Shown piece after piece: positions 26,829 through 35,800 of a DNA stretch of 64,000 nt. This DNA comes from CAXMRP01 sp965216515. GTDB lineage: Bacteria > Pseudomonadota > Alphaproteobacteria > Rhizobiales > Afifellaceae. The DNA is taken from NCBI GenBank assembly GCA_965216515.1, contig OZ244173.1:2418001-2482000 (forward strand), read 5' to 3'. The notes beneath the pieces were generated by a model, which ran no database searches, had not been told where the DNA came from, and saw only the letters and a list, made by a program, of their open reading frames with translations. How positions within the stretch are numbered: position 1 is the stretch's first letter; each line of letters begins with the position of its first letter. The position numbers and the translations under genes are program-made.

Positions 26829-28283
26829 ATGACCAAACTCATCAAGGGTGGCACGATCGTCACCCACGACCGGACTTACAAGGCCGATGTTTTCATCCAG
26901 CATGACAAGATCATCGCGGTCGGCCCGGATCTGTCCCACGATGTCGACCACATCATCGATGCCACCGGCTGTTATGTCCTGCCCGGCGGCATCGACCCCC
27001 ACACCCACATGGAAATGCCCTTCATGGGCACCCATACCACCGATGATTTCGACACCGGCACTGCGGCCGCCCTTTCGGGCGGCACCACGATGACGGTCGA
27101 TTTCTGTCTGCCCGCGCCGGGCGAAGGCCTGATCGATGCGTTGCAAACCTGGTTCCAGAAGGCCGGCAAGGCGCGCGCCGACTATTCGTTCCACATGGCG
27201 ATTACATGGTGGGGCGAGCAGGTCTTCAACGAAATGCCCGAGGTCGTGAAACGCGGCATCAACACCTTCAAGCACTTCATGGCCTACAAGGGCGCTTTGA
27301 TGGTGAACGACGACGAGATGTACGCCTCCTTCCAGCGCTGCGCGGAAATCGGGGCGATGCCGCTCGTTCACGCCGAAAACGGCGACGTTGTGGCCGCCCT
27401 GCAGGCCAGGCTTTTGGCCGAAGGCAACAACGGTCCGGAGGCGCACGCCTACTCCCGGCCCGTTGAGGTGGAGGGCGAGGCGGCCAACCGCGCCATCATG
27501 ATCGCCGACCAGGCCGGTGTACCTCTCTACGTCGTCCATGTGTCCTGCGAGCAGGCGCACGAGGCGATCCGCCGCGCCCGTCAGAAGGGTATGCGCGTCT
27601 ATGGCGAACCGCTGGTCCAGCACCTCGTGCTCGACGAAAGCGAATACCAGAATGCCGACTGGGACTATGCCGCACGCCGGGTGATGTCGCCGCCGTTTCG
27701 CGACAAGCTGCACCAGGATTCCCTGTGGGCGGGCCTGCAGGCCGGCTCGCTGCAAGTCGTCGCCACCGACCATTGCGCGTTCACGACCGAACAGAAGCGC
27801 ATGGGCGTCGGCGACTTCACAAAGATCCCCAACGGCACCGGCGGGCTGGAAGACCGGCTGCCGGTATTGTGGACACATGGCGTGCGCACAGGGCGTCTCA
27901 CCATGAACGAATTCGTTGCCGCAACATCCACGAACATCGCCCGCATTCTCAATATTTACCCCCGCAAGGGCGCGATCCTGCCGGGCGCCGATGCCGATCT
28001 CGTCGTCTGGGATCCGGAAGCCACGAAGACGATCACGGCCGACACCCAGAAATCGGCGATCGACTACAATGTCTTTGAAGGCGTCGAGGTGACTGGCTTG
28101 CCACGCCTCACCCTGGCACGCGGCCGCATCGCCTACGAAGACGGCGAGGTGAAGGCGGCGACCGGCGACGGCGAGTTTGTGGAGCGGCCGGCCGATGCGC
28201 CGGTCAACCGGGCCCTGTCGACCTGGAAGGAACTGGTCGCGCCGCGCAAGGTGGAGCGAACCGGTATTCCCGCGGGGGTGTAG
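26829..28283 (+). CDS. hydA: dihydropyrimidinase
   Basis: 484-residue cyclic amidohydrolase that opens dihydrouracil/dihydrothymine to the N-carbamoyl-beta-amino acid. The metal site includes GGIDPHTHMEMPF (HxH), the lysine that becomes carboxylated in NTFKHFMAYKGALM, the histidine in PLVHAENGD, and VVATDHCAF. Length and end (FVERPADAPVNRALSTWKEL) match bacterial dihydropyrimidinases. It is the second step of the reductive pathway; the first enzyme, dihydropyrimidine dehydrogenase (preTA), is not in this window. It is downstream of the amidase and upstream of an ABC importer in the RutR-linked unit. Confidence 0.92.
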   Translation: MTKLIKGGTIVTHDRTYKADVFIQHDKIIAVGPDLSHDVDHIIDATGCYVLPGGIDPHTHMEMPFMGTHTTDDFDTGTAAALSGGTTMTVDFCLPAPGEGLIDALQTWFQKAGKARADYSFHMAITWWGEQVFNEMPEVVKRGINTFKHFMAYKGALMVNDDEMYASFQRCAEIGAMPLVHAENGDVVAALQARLLAEGNNGPEAHAYSRPVEVEGEAANRAIMIADQAGVPLYVVHVSCEQAHEAIRRARQKGMRVYGEPLVQHLVLDESEYQNADWDYAARRVMSPPFRDKLHQDSLWAGLQAGSLQVVATDHCAFTTEQKRMGVGDFTKIPNGTGGLEDRLPVLWTHGVRTGRLTMNEFVAATSTNIARILNIYPRKGAILPGADADLVVWDPEATKTITADTQKSAIDYNVFEGVEVTGLPRLTLARGRIAYEDGEVKAATGDGEFVERPADAPVNRALSTWKELVAPRKVERTGIPAGV

Positions 28284-28507
28284 TTGCGCGTCCCGGCCCG
28301 ACATGGACGTTTCGGGATCCAGGCGCCAAGGCCGCTCCGTCCGGTTTGTCCGGTCCGGTGTGGCGAACCGCGCCGGCGCGCCGCCACCGGCAGCGTCCGC
28401 CGCACATATCGCAGTCGCGCCGGTTTTCCGGTTACCGGCGCCGGGCTCGCCGGGCCGGATGGTTCGGCAGGGAAGCGCCACCTGTTCGCACAGCGGCGGG
28501 ATGGTCG

Positions 28508-29344
28508 ATGACATCGGTCTCCACGCCGGCCAACGGTGACGGCGAACCGGCCGCGGCTGACGGCAACGATACCGTCATCGCGGCCAACGACCTGTCGCTG
28601 ACCTTCCAGACCAATGACGGCCCGGTCGAGGCGCTGGCGGACATCGACCTTGCCATACATGCCGGCGAATTCGTCTCGCTGATCGGTCCTTCCGGTTGTG
28701 GCAAAACCACGCTCCTGCGGGTCATCGCCGACCTGGAGCAGCCGACAAAGGGGGCGCTCACCGTCAACGGTGTCTCCGCCTATGAGGCGCGCATGGCCCG
28801 CGCCTACGGCTATGTTTTCCAGGCTGCCGCCCTTTTCCCCTGGCGGACCATCGCCAGGAATGTTTCGCTGCCGCTGGAGATCATGAACTATACGTCGAAG
28901 GAAAAGGCCGAGCGGGTCACCCGCACCCTGGAACTGGTGAACCTCACCGGATTTGAGAAAAAATATCCCTGGCAACTGTCCGGCGGCATGCAGCAGCGCG
29001 CCTCCATCGCACGTGCGCTCGCCTTCGATCCCAACCTCCTCCTCATGGACGAGCCGTTCGGTGCACTCGACGAGATTGTCCGCGATCATCTGAACGAACA
29101 GCTTCTGGATCTGTGGGCGCGCACCAAAAAGACGATTGTTTTCGTCACCCACTCCATCCCCGAGGCGGTATTTCTCTCCACCCGCATCGTCGTCATGTCG
29201 CCGCGGCCCGGCCGGATCCACGACGTGATCGACTGCGACCTGCCGGCGGAGCGCACGCTCGACATTCGCGAGACGCCGGAATTTCTCAAACTGGCCCACC
29301 GGGTGCGCGACGGCCTGCGCGCCGGCCATTCCTATGAGGACTAA
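28508..29344 (+). CDS. ABC transporter ATPase (nitrate/taurine/pyrimidine type)
   Basis: 278-residue ATPase of an NMT1/THI5-type importer. It has Walker A GPSGCGKTTLL, the Q-loop FQAAALFPW, signature LSGGMQQRASI, Walker B LLLMDEPFGALDE and the H-loop FVTHSIPEAVF. The ATG at 28508 lies just before the first typical strand and is preferred over an ATG 54 codons earlier with a non-protein-like N-terminus. The 224 bp before it hold no supported gene. It energises the permeases at 29603 and 30484 and the binding protein at 31682. The context suggests uptake of a pyrimidine or its degradation product. Confidence 0.9.
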   Translation: MTSVSTPANGDGEPAAADGNDTVIAANDLSLTFQTNDGPVEALADIDLAIHAGEFVSLIGPSGCGKTTLLRVIADLEQPTKGALTVNGVSAYEARMARAYGYVFQAAALFPWRTIARNVSLPLEIMNYTSKEKAERVTRTLELVNLTGFEKKYPWQLSGGMQQRASIARALAFDPNLLLMDEPFGALDEIVRDHLNEQLLDLWARTKKTIVFVTHSIPEAVFLSTRIVVMSPRPGRIHDVIDCDLPAERTLDIRETPEFLKLAHRVRDGLRAGHSYED

Positions 29345-29352
29345 GAAACGTT

Positions 29353-29583
29353 ATGCGCGAAAAGCTGCAGGATTGGGTTCTCGAAGCAGTACGATCCAAC
29401 TCCGGTCGTGCCTCAGTACTATTTGTCGCTAAGCACATATGGCAGCATCACCAGCGAGAAATCGAGCAAAGCGGCGACCAGTTTTATTCTTGGCAATATG
29501 ACATGAGATGGGCAGCCCAGAAACTCCGCGATCGGGGCATTCTCAGAATCGGAGAGCAGCGGACGTGGGAGCTAAATTCTTGA
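29353..29583 (+). CDS. small winged-helix-like protein inside the ABC operon
   Basis: 76-residue protein: MREKLQDWVLEAVRSNSGRA begins a helix, ASVLFVAKHIWQHH a second, and YSWQYDMRWAAQKLRDRGIL a third, then a wing-like end RTWELNS. The layout resembles small winged-helix proteins found singly in many genomes. The base composition is clearly lower in GC (about 52% by my count) than the flanking ABC genes, and codons such as TTT and AAA are common. It lies between the ATPase stop (8 bp) and the next permease (19 bp), so it is cotranscribed. Function is unknown; a DNA-binding or nucleotide role is possible. Confidence 0.7.
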   Translation: MREKLQDWVLEAVRSNSGRASVLFVAKHIWQHHQREIEQSGDQFYSWQYDMRWAAQKLRDRGILRIGEQRTWELNS

Positions 29584-29602
29584 TTCAGATGGATGACAAT
29601 CC

Positions 29603-30487
29603 ATGATCGCCCGCCTGTTTGCTGGCAAAGCGGGACCGGTCCTCACGGTCGTCGCCGCGATCATCCTCATCTGGTATGTCGGCGCCGCTTTCATGAACGC
29701 TCCGGTCCAGCGCGACCTGTTCGAGCGCGCCGGCACCGAATACACGACCGGCCAGTTGATTGCCGAAACCATGCGACAGAAACGACCGATCCTGCCGGCC
29801 CCCCACCAGGTGGCGGTGGAAATCTGGCAGACCACGGCCGAAAAGAAGATCAGCTCCAAGCGATCCCTGATCTTTCATTCGTGGGTAACACTCTCCTCCA
29901 CCTTGCTCGGCTTCATCATGGGAACGGCGCTCGGTATTCTGATCGCCGTCGGTATCGTCCATTCCCGTACGCTCGACCGGAGCCTGATGCCCTGGATCAT
30001 CACGTCGCAGACGATTCCGATCCTCGCCGTCGCACCGATGATCATCGTCGTCCTTGCCGCGATCGGTCTGAAAGGCCTCCTGCCCAAGGCGATCATTTCG
30101 ACCTACCTCTCCTTTTTCCCCGTCGCCGTCGGCATGGTGAAGGGTCTGCGCTCGCCTGATGTCATGCATCTGGATCTGATGCGCACCTGGTCGGCCAGCG
30201 CCGCCCAGACCTTCTGGAAATTGCGCTGGCCCGCTTCCCTGCCTTTCCTGTTTGCATCCATGAAGGTGGCCGTGGCGATCTCCCTGGTCGGCGCCATTGT
30301 CGGCGAACTGCCCACCGGCGCGGTTGCCGGGCTGGGTGCGCGGATGTTGAACGGCAGTTACTACAGCCAGACCATCATCATCTGGTCGGCGTTGATCATG
30401 GCTGCGTTCCTGGCGGCGGTCATGGTGTCGTTGATCGGCCTTGCCAGCAAAATCGTCACCGCCCGCATGGGCGAGCAGGCGCCGTGA
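29603..30487 (+). CDS. ABC transporter permease 1 (NMT1/THI5-type importer)
   Basis: 294-residue inner-membrane permease with about six hydrophobic helices, including GFIMGTALGILIAVGIVHSR and the EAA-type segment TWSASAAQTFWKLRWPASLP. The C-terminal half has VGAIVGELPTGAVAGLGARM. It is the first of two non-identical permeases of the importer encoded between the small winged-helix gene and the larger permease. The stop overlaps the GTG start of the second permease (GTGA). Confidence 0.88.
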   Translation: MIARLFAGKAGPVLTVVAAIILIWYVGAAFMNAPVQRDLFERAGTEYTTGQLIAETMRQKRPILPAPHQVAVEIWQTTAEKKISSKRSLIFHSWVTLSSTLLGFIMGTALGILIAVGIVHSRTLDRSLMPWIITSQTIPILAVAPMIIVVLAAIGLKGLLPKAIISTYLSFFPVAVGMVKGLRSPDVMHLDLMRTWSASAAQTFWKLRWPASLPFLFASMKVAVAISLVGAIVGELPTGAVAGLGARMLNGSYYSQTIIIWSALIMAAFLAAVMVSLIGLASKIVTARMGEQAP

Positions 30488-31641
30488 CCGTGGCCCGGAC
30501 CACCGCGCCGGCCGGCCGGCTGTTTCGGCACATCGTCGGCCGTCGCCTCCTCTTGCCTGCCCTCTCCGGTTTTGCCGCGCTCCTGGCCTTGATCCTGCCC
30601 TGGACCCATGCGGGCGCCGGACCGGCCGGGTTATATCTGGCCCTTGCAACGCTGCTTCTTCTGGTGCTCGCGGCCTATGTCATCTACCGGCCCGGCCGGG
30701 CCTCCCTCGCCGCCTGTGTCGGTGTTCATTGCGCCGCGTTTCTGGTCCTGGCCAGCCTGCCCGCCATGGCCGGATCCGCGGCAGCCGGTTTTGCCTTTCT
30801 GATTGTGTCGCTGTGGCTGATGGCCTGGTTCGCCGTCGAGCGCCTTTCGGCCATGCGGCCGGCGAACCGGTTTGTCGCCCGCCTGTTGGATCTGGCGATT
30901 CCGTTCCTGTTCGGCGTCTGGGTTTTGATCCTGTGGGAACTTGCAATCCGCGGATACGGCGTACCCAAGGTGCTGTTGCCGGCACCCAGCGACATCGGCA
31001 TACGGTTTGCCGATTCAATTCCCATACTCGCCGCCGACTTTCGCCAGACATTCCTGAAAGCGGTGCTTGCCGGCTATGCCATCGGCTGCGGCAGCGGTTT
31101 TCTGGTGGCGCTCCTGGCGGATTTCTTTCCGTTTTTGCGTCGCGGCCTTTTGCCTGTCGGCAATCTGGCAAGCGCCTTGCCGATAATCGGGGTCGCGCCG
31201 ATCATGGTCATGTGGTTCGGCTTCGACTGGCCGTCCAAGGCCGCCGTCGTCGTCGTCATGACATTTTTCCCCATGCTGGTGAACACGGTGACGGGGCTGG
31301 CCGCCGCCGGGCGCATGGAGCGCGACATGATGCAGACCTACGCCGCATCGTGGTGGCAGGATCTGGTCAAGCTGCGCCTGCCCGCCGCCTTGCCATTTGT
31401 TTTCAACGCCTTGAAGATCAATTCGACGCTGGCGCTGATCGGTGCAATCGTGGCCGAATTCTTCGGAACGCCCATTGTCGGCATGGGTTTCCGGATTTCC
31501 ACCGAGGTCGGTCGTATGAATATCGATATGGTGTGGGCCGAAATCGCCGTCGCCGCGTTGGCCGGATCGGTGTTTTACGGACTGGTGAGCCTGATCGAAC
31601 GGGCATTCACATTCTGGCATCCCTCCTATCGGACCCGATAG
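30484..31641 (+). CDS. ABC transporter permease 2 (NMT1/THI5-type importer)
   Basis: 385-residue inner-membrane permease; the start is GTG and overlaps the stop of permease 1. Its N-terminal 120 residues form extra hydrophobic helices (LLPALSGFAALLALILPW and the following ones) that are not usual in this family. Then the standard permease core follows, with the EAA-type segment YAASWWQDLVKLRLPAALP and GAIVAEFFGTPIVGMGFRIS. It pairs with permease 1; the asymmetric heterodimer with a long N-terminal extension is notable. It is followed by the solute-binding protein gene. Confidence 0.88.
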   Translation: MTVARTTAPAGRLFRHIVGRRLLLPALSGFAALLALILPWTHAGAGPAGLYLALATLLLLVLAAYVIYRPGRASLAACVGVHCAAFLVLASLPAMAGSAAAGFAFLIVSLWLMAWFAVERLSAMRPANRFVARLLDLAIPFLFGVWVLILWELAIRGYGVPKVLLPAPSDIGIRFADSIPILAADFRQTFLKAVLAGYAIGCGSGFLVALLADFFPFLRRGLLPVGNLASALPIIGVAPIMVMWFGFDWPSKAAVVVVMTFFPMLVNTVTGLAAAGRMERDMMQTYAASWWQDLVKLRLPAALPFVFNALKINSTLALIGAIVAEFFGTPIVGMGFRISTEVGRMNIDMVWAEIAVAALAGSVFYGLVSLIERAFTFWHPSYRTR

Positions 31642-31681
31642 GAACCGGAGCATTTGACAGAAATCACAAAGGGAGAAAGAG

Positions 31682-32680
31682 ATGAACAAAGCGATTTTGA
31701 AACTGGGCTTCGCGTCAATCCTTGCCGCCAGCCTTGCTGCCGGCACGGCGCAGGCCGCCGATGAGGTCACGCTGCAGCTGAAATGGGTCACCCAGGCCCA
31801 GTTCGCCGGCTACTACGTCGCCAAGGACAAGGGCTTCTACGCGGATGAAGACCTTGATGTGACCATCAATCCGGGCGGCCCGGATATCGCCCCCGAACAG
31901 GTGATTGCCGGCGGCAGCGCCGATGTGATCGTCGACTGGATGGGCGCCGCACTGGCGGCCCGCGAGAAGGGCGTAAAACTTGTCAATATCGCGCAGCCCT
32001 TCAAGCGCTCAGGCCTGATGCTGATCTGCCCCAAGGAAAACGGTATCGGATCCGTGTCCGATTTTCCCGGAAAAACGATCGGTGTCTGGTTCTTCGGAAA
32101 CGAGTATCCGTTCTATGCCTGGATGAACAAGGAAGGCGTGGCCACGGAAGTCGGCGCCAACGGCGTGGAGGTTCTCAAACAGAGCTTCGACATCCAGCCG
32201 ATGATCCAGAAGCAGGCCGATTGTATTCACGTGATGACCTACAACGAGTTCGGGCAAGCACTGGACGCCGGTTATTCTGCCGACAATCTGACGATCTTCA
32301 ACTATACGGACATGGGCAATGATCTTCTCGAAGACGGCCTCTACGCGCTTGAGGAGGATCTCGCCAAACCCGAATTCAAGGACAAGATGGTTCGCTTTGT
32401 TCGCGCGTCGATGAAAGGCTGGGACTATGCCCTGGCCAATCCGGAGGAAGCCGCCGACATCGTTCTGGAAAACGACGCCACCGGCGCGCAAACTCTCGAG
32501 CATCAGCTTTACATGGTCAGGGAAGTGACAAAACTGGTCGCCGATTCAAATGGCGTGCTCGACGAAGCCGCCTATGAGCGCACGAAAGACGCTGTGTTAA
32601 AGCAGAAGATCATCATGGAGGTCCCGCAGGGCGCCTGGACGCACGAGATCACCGACAAGGCGGTGGGCATGGCGAACTAG
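31682..32680 (+). CDS. ABC transporter solute-binding protein, NMT1/THI5-like
   Basis: 332-residue periplasmic binding protein with a signal peptide (ILAASLAAGTAQA, cleavage about residue 25). It continues with EVTLQLKWVTQAQFAGYYVA, a typical NMT1/THI5 opening, and KGFYADEDLDVTINPGGPD. Homologues bind the thiamine precursor HMP, riboflavin or pyrimidines. Because it closes the operon with dihydropyrimidinase and a carbamoylase under a RutR operator, a pyrimidine or hydantoin-like ligand is most likely; this is inference. A GGGAG site precedes the ATG. A strong terminator follows. Confidence 0.88.
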   Translation: MNKAILKLGFASILAASLAAGTAQAADEVTLQLKWVTQAQFAGYYVAKDKGFYADEDLDVTINPGGPDIAPEQVIAGGSADVIVDWMGAALAAREKGVKLVNIAQPFKRSGLMLICPKENGIGSVSDFPGKTIGVWFFGNEYPFYAWMNKEGVATEVGANGVEVLKQSFDIQPMIQKQADCIHVMTYNEFGQALDAGYSADNLTIFNYTDMGNDLLEDGLYALEEDLAKPEFKDKMVRFVRASMKGWDYALANPEEAADIVLENDATGAQTLEHQLYMVREVTKLVADSNGVLDEAAYERTKDAVLKQKIIMEVPQGAWTHEITDKAVGMAN

Positions 32681-32705
32681 CCCGGACCGTACCGAAGCGA
32701 AATTG

Positions 32706-32731
32706 ACGGACGGCCCCGGCCGTCCGTTTTT
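32706..32731 (+). terminator. rho-independent terminator after the pyrimidine operon
   Basis: Perfect 10-bp stem (ACGGACGGCC, 32706-32715, and GGCCGTCCGT, 32718-32727) followed by five T residues. It sits 26 bp after the stop of the solute-binding protein gene and ends the rightward RutR-linked unit. Confidence 0.85.
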
Positions 32732-32733
32732 CA

Positions 32734-32783
32734 TTCGCCGCCCGATTTGTTCGCCGCCCGATTTGTTCGCCGCCCCAATTTTG
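32734..32783. repeat. short tandem repeat
   Basis: Two exact 16-bp copies of TTCGCCGCCCGATTTG (32734-32749 and 32750-32765) followed by a degenerate third copy (32766-32783). The repeat is in the gap between the terminator and the convergent pyruvate carboxylase gene. No function is seen; it may be a replication-slippage product. Confidence 0.8.
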
Positions 32784-32819
32784 TTCACCCCTAGGGGCCG
32801 CGGATCGGCTGGCTGCTGG

Positions 32820-35800
32820 TCACGCCTCCGCATAGACCACAAGCAGATCCTTGGCATCGATCTTGTCGCCGGCCTTGACGGTGATTTCGGCAATGTCCCC
32901 GTCCCGGTCGGCGTGCAATGCCGTTTCCATCTTCATCGCCTCGATTGACAACAGGACATCGCCGGCGGCGACCGACTGGCCGACCTTCACCGCGATGGTC
33001 GAAATCACGCCTGGCATCGGCGCGCCGACCTGACAGGCATTGTCGTCATCGACCTTGGGCCGGCGAGCGGCCGCGGCCGCCCCGTGGGCCCGGTCGGGAA
33101 CCTTGGCGATCCTGGGCTGGCCGTTGAGCTCGAAAAACACCCGCACCTGGCCTTCCTCGTCCGGCTCGCCCACCGCCTGGCAACGGATAACCAGGGTCAC
33201 GCCTTTTTGCAGATCGACGAGGATCTCCTCGCCTGCCGGCAGGCCATAGAAATAGACCGGTGTCGGCAGCACCTCCGTGGGACCGTAGTTGGCCTGCGCC
33301 GCGGCGAAATCGGTGAAGACTTTCGGATACATCAGATAGCTGGCGAGTTCCCGATCGGCGGCCTCTGTTTCCAGGGCGGCCGTCGCCTCCGCCCGCCGGG
33401 CCTCCAGATCCTCGTCGGCCATCAGCGATCCGGGCCGAACCTCGATAGGCGCCTCGTCTTTGAGCACCCGTTTCACAATGGCCCCGGGAAACCCGCCCGG
33501 CGGTTGGCCCAGTTCGCCGCGCATCATCTGAACCACGGATTCCGGAAACGCGACCTCGCGGTCCGCCGACATGACATCGTCGACCGACAAATCCTGGCTC
33601 ACCATCATCAGCGCCATGTCGCCCACGACCTTTGATGACGGGGTGACCTTGACGATATCCCCGAACATCAGGTTGACGTCGTGATAGCGTTGCGCCACTT
33701 CGTGCCAGCGGCTTTCCAGGCCCAGCGACCGCGCCTGCTCCTTGAGGTTTGTGAACTGACCGCCTGGCATTTCGTGGAGATAGACTTCCGAGGCGCCCGC
33801 CTGCAGATCGCTTTCGAAAGCGGCGTACTGAAACCGCACGGCCTCCCAGTAGAAAGCAATCCGGCGGATCGCCTCCGGCTGCAGCCCGGTCGGCCGTCCG
33901 GTTTCCCCGAGCGCCTCGACGACCGAGCCGAGGCAGGGCTGGGATGTGAGGCCGGACAGCGGATCCATCGCCAAATCCACGGCATCGACGCCGGCTTCCA
34001 CGGCAGCCAGCACCGAGGCCGCCGCAATACCCGATGTATCGTGCGTGTGAAAATGCAGCGGCAGGTCGGTCGCATCGCGCAGCGCCGAGAAAAGCGTCTT
34101 CGCGGCTGCCGGCTTCAGGACGCCGGCCATGTCCTTTACCGCGATGATATGGGCGCCGGCCCGTTCCAGTTCGTTCGCCAGCGCCACATAGTAGGCAAGA
34201 TCGTACTTCGCCCGGTCGGGATCGGCGATATCGCCGGTATAGCAGATCGCCGCTTCGCACAGTTTGCCTTCCTCGCAAACCGCGTCCATGGCGATCCGCA
34301 TGTTTTCGACCCAGTTCAGGCAGTCGAAAACACGGAAGAGATCGATGCCCTCCGCCGCCGCCTGCTTTACAAAGTGCCGCACCACATTGTCGGGGTAGTT
34401 GGTATAGCCGACGCCGTTGGAACCGCGCAGGAGCATTTGCAGCAGAACATTCGGCACCGCCTCGCGGATCTTGGTCAGCCGGCTCCACGGATCCTCCGTC
34501 AGGAAACGCATGGCCACATCGAAAGTCGCGCCGCCCCAGCATTCCAGCGACAGCAGCTCCGGCAGCGCCCTGGAATAAGCTTCGCAGATCGCCACGATGT
34601 CGAACGTCCGCATCCGGGTTGCCAACAGCGACTGATGCGCATCGCGCATTGTCGTATCGGTGACCAGCACCCGGTTTTCGTTGCGCATCCACTGCGCGAA
34701 TGCCTCCGGCCCCACCCGGTCAAATCGCTGTTTGGTGCCTTCCGCCGCAAGATCGCCATTGAACACCGGTGGCACCGGTGCCGCCACATTGTCCGGCGGC
34801 AACGGCCGGCCGCGGGTTTCCGGATGTCCGTTGACGGTGACGTCGGCAATGTAGGTCAGAAGCTTCGTTGCCCGGTCGCGGCGGCGCACGGTGTCGAACA
34901 GGGATGCCGTTTCGTCGATGAACCGTGTCGTATAGTCGCAATCGCGAAACGCCTGATGGCCGACGATGTTTTCCAGAAACATCAGATTGGTCGCCACGCC
35001 GCGGATTCGGAATTCGCGCAAGGCCCGGTCCATCCGGCGGATCGCGTCCTCCGGCGTCGGCGCCCAGGCGGTCACCTTTTCCAGCAGCGGGTCGTAAAAG
35101 CGGGTGATCACGGCACCCGAATAGGCCGTGCCGCCGTCGAGCCGGATGCCGAATCCGGTCGCGCCGCGATAGGCGGTGATGCGGCCATAGTCGGGAATGA
35201 AGTTCTGTTCCGGATCTTCCGTCGTAATCCGGCATTGCAGCGCGTGACCGTTGAGCCGGATGTCCGTCTGGGCCGGCACGCCGCAACCCGGCGTTCCGAT
35301 TTTCGCGCCTTCGGCGATGTGGATCTGCGCCTTGACGATATCGATGCCGGTGACTTCCTCCGTCACCGTATGTTCGACCTGGACCCGCGGATTGACTTCT
35401 ATGAAATGGAACGCGCCGGTATCGACATCCTGGAGAAATTCCACGGTACCGGCGCCGCAATAGTCTGCCGCCCTGGCGATCGCCACCGCATAACCGCACA
35501 GTTCCGCCCTCAGCGGCGCATCCAGGTAGGGCGCCGGCGCCCGTTCCACCACCTTTTGGTGCCGCCGCTGGATCGAGCAGTCCCGCTCGTAGAGATGAAC
35601 CACCTGGCCGTGGCTGTCGCCGAGGATCTGCACTTCCACATGCCGGGCCCGCTCGACCAGTTTCTCAAGATAAACCTCGTCCTTGCCGAAGGCCGCCCGC
35701 GCCTCCCGCTTGGCTTCCGTCACCGCCCCGACAAGCTGGTCTTCGTCGCGGACCACCCGCATGCCGCGGCCGCCCCCGCCCCACGACGCCTTGAGCATGA

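Noticed and set aside
32734..32783. Possible CRISPR-like array
   Set aside because: The copies are directly adjacent with no unique spacers, and no cas genes are present.
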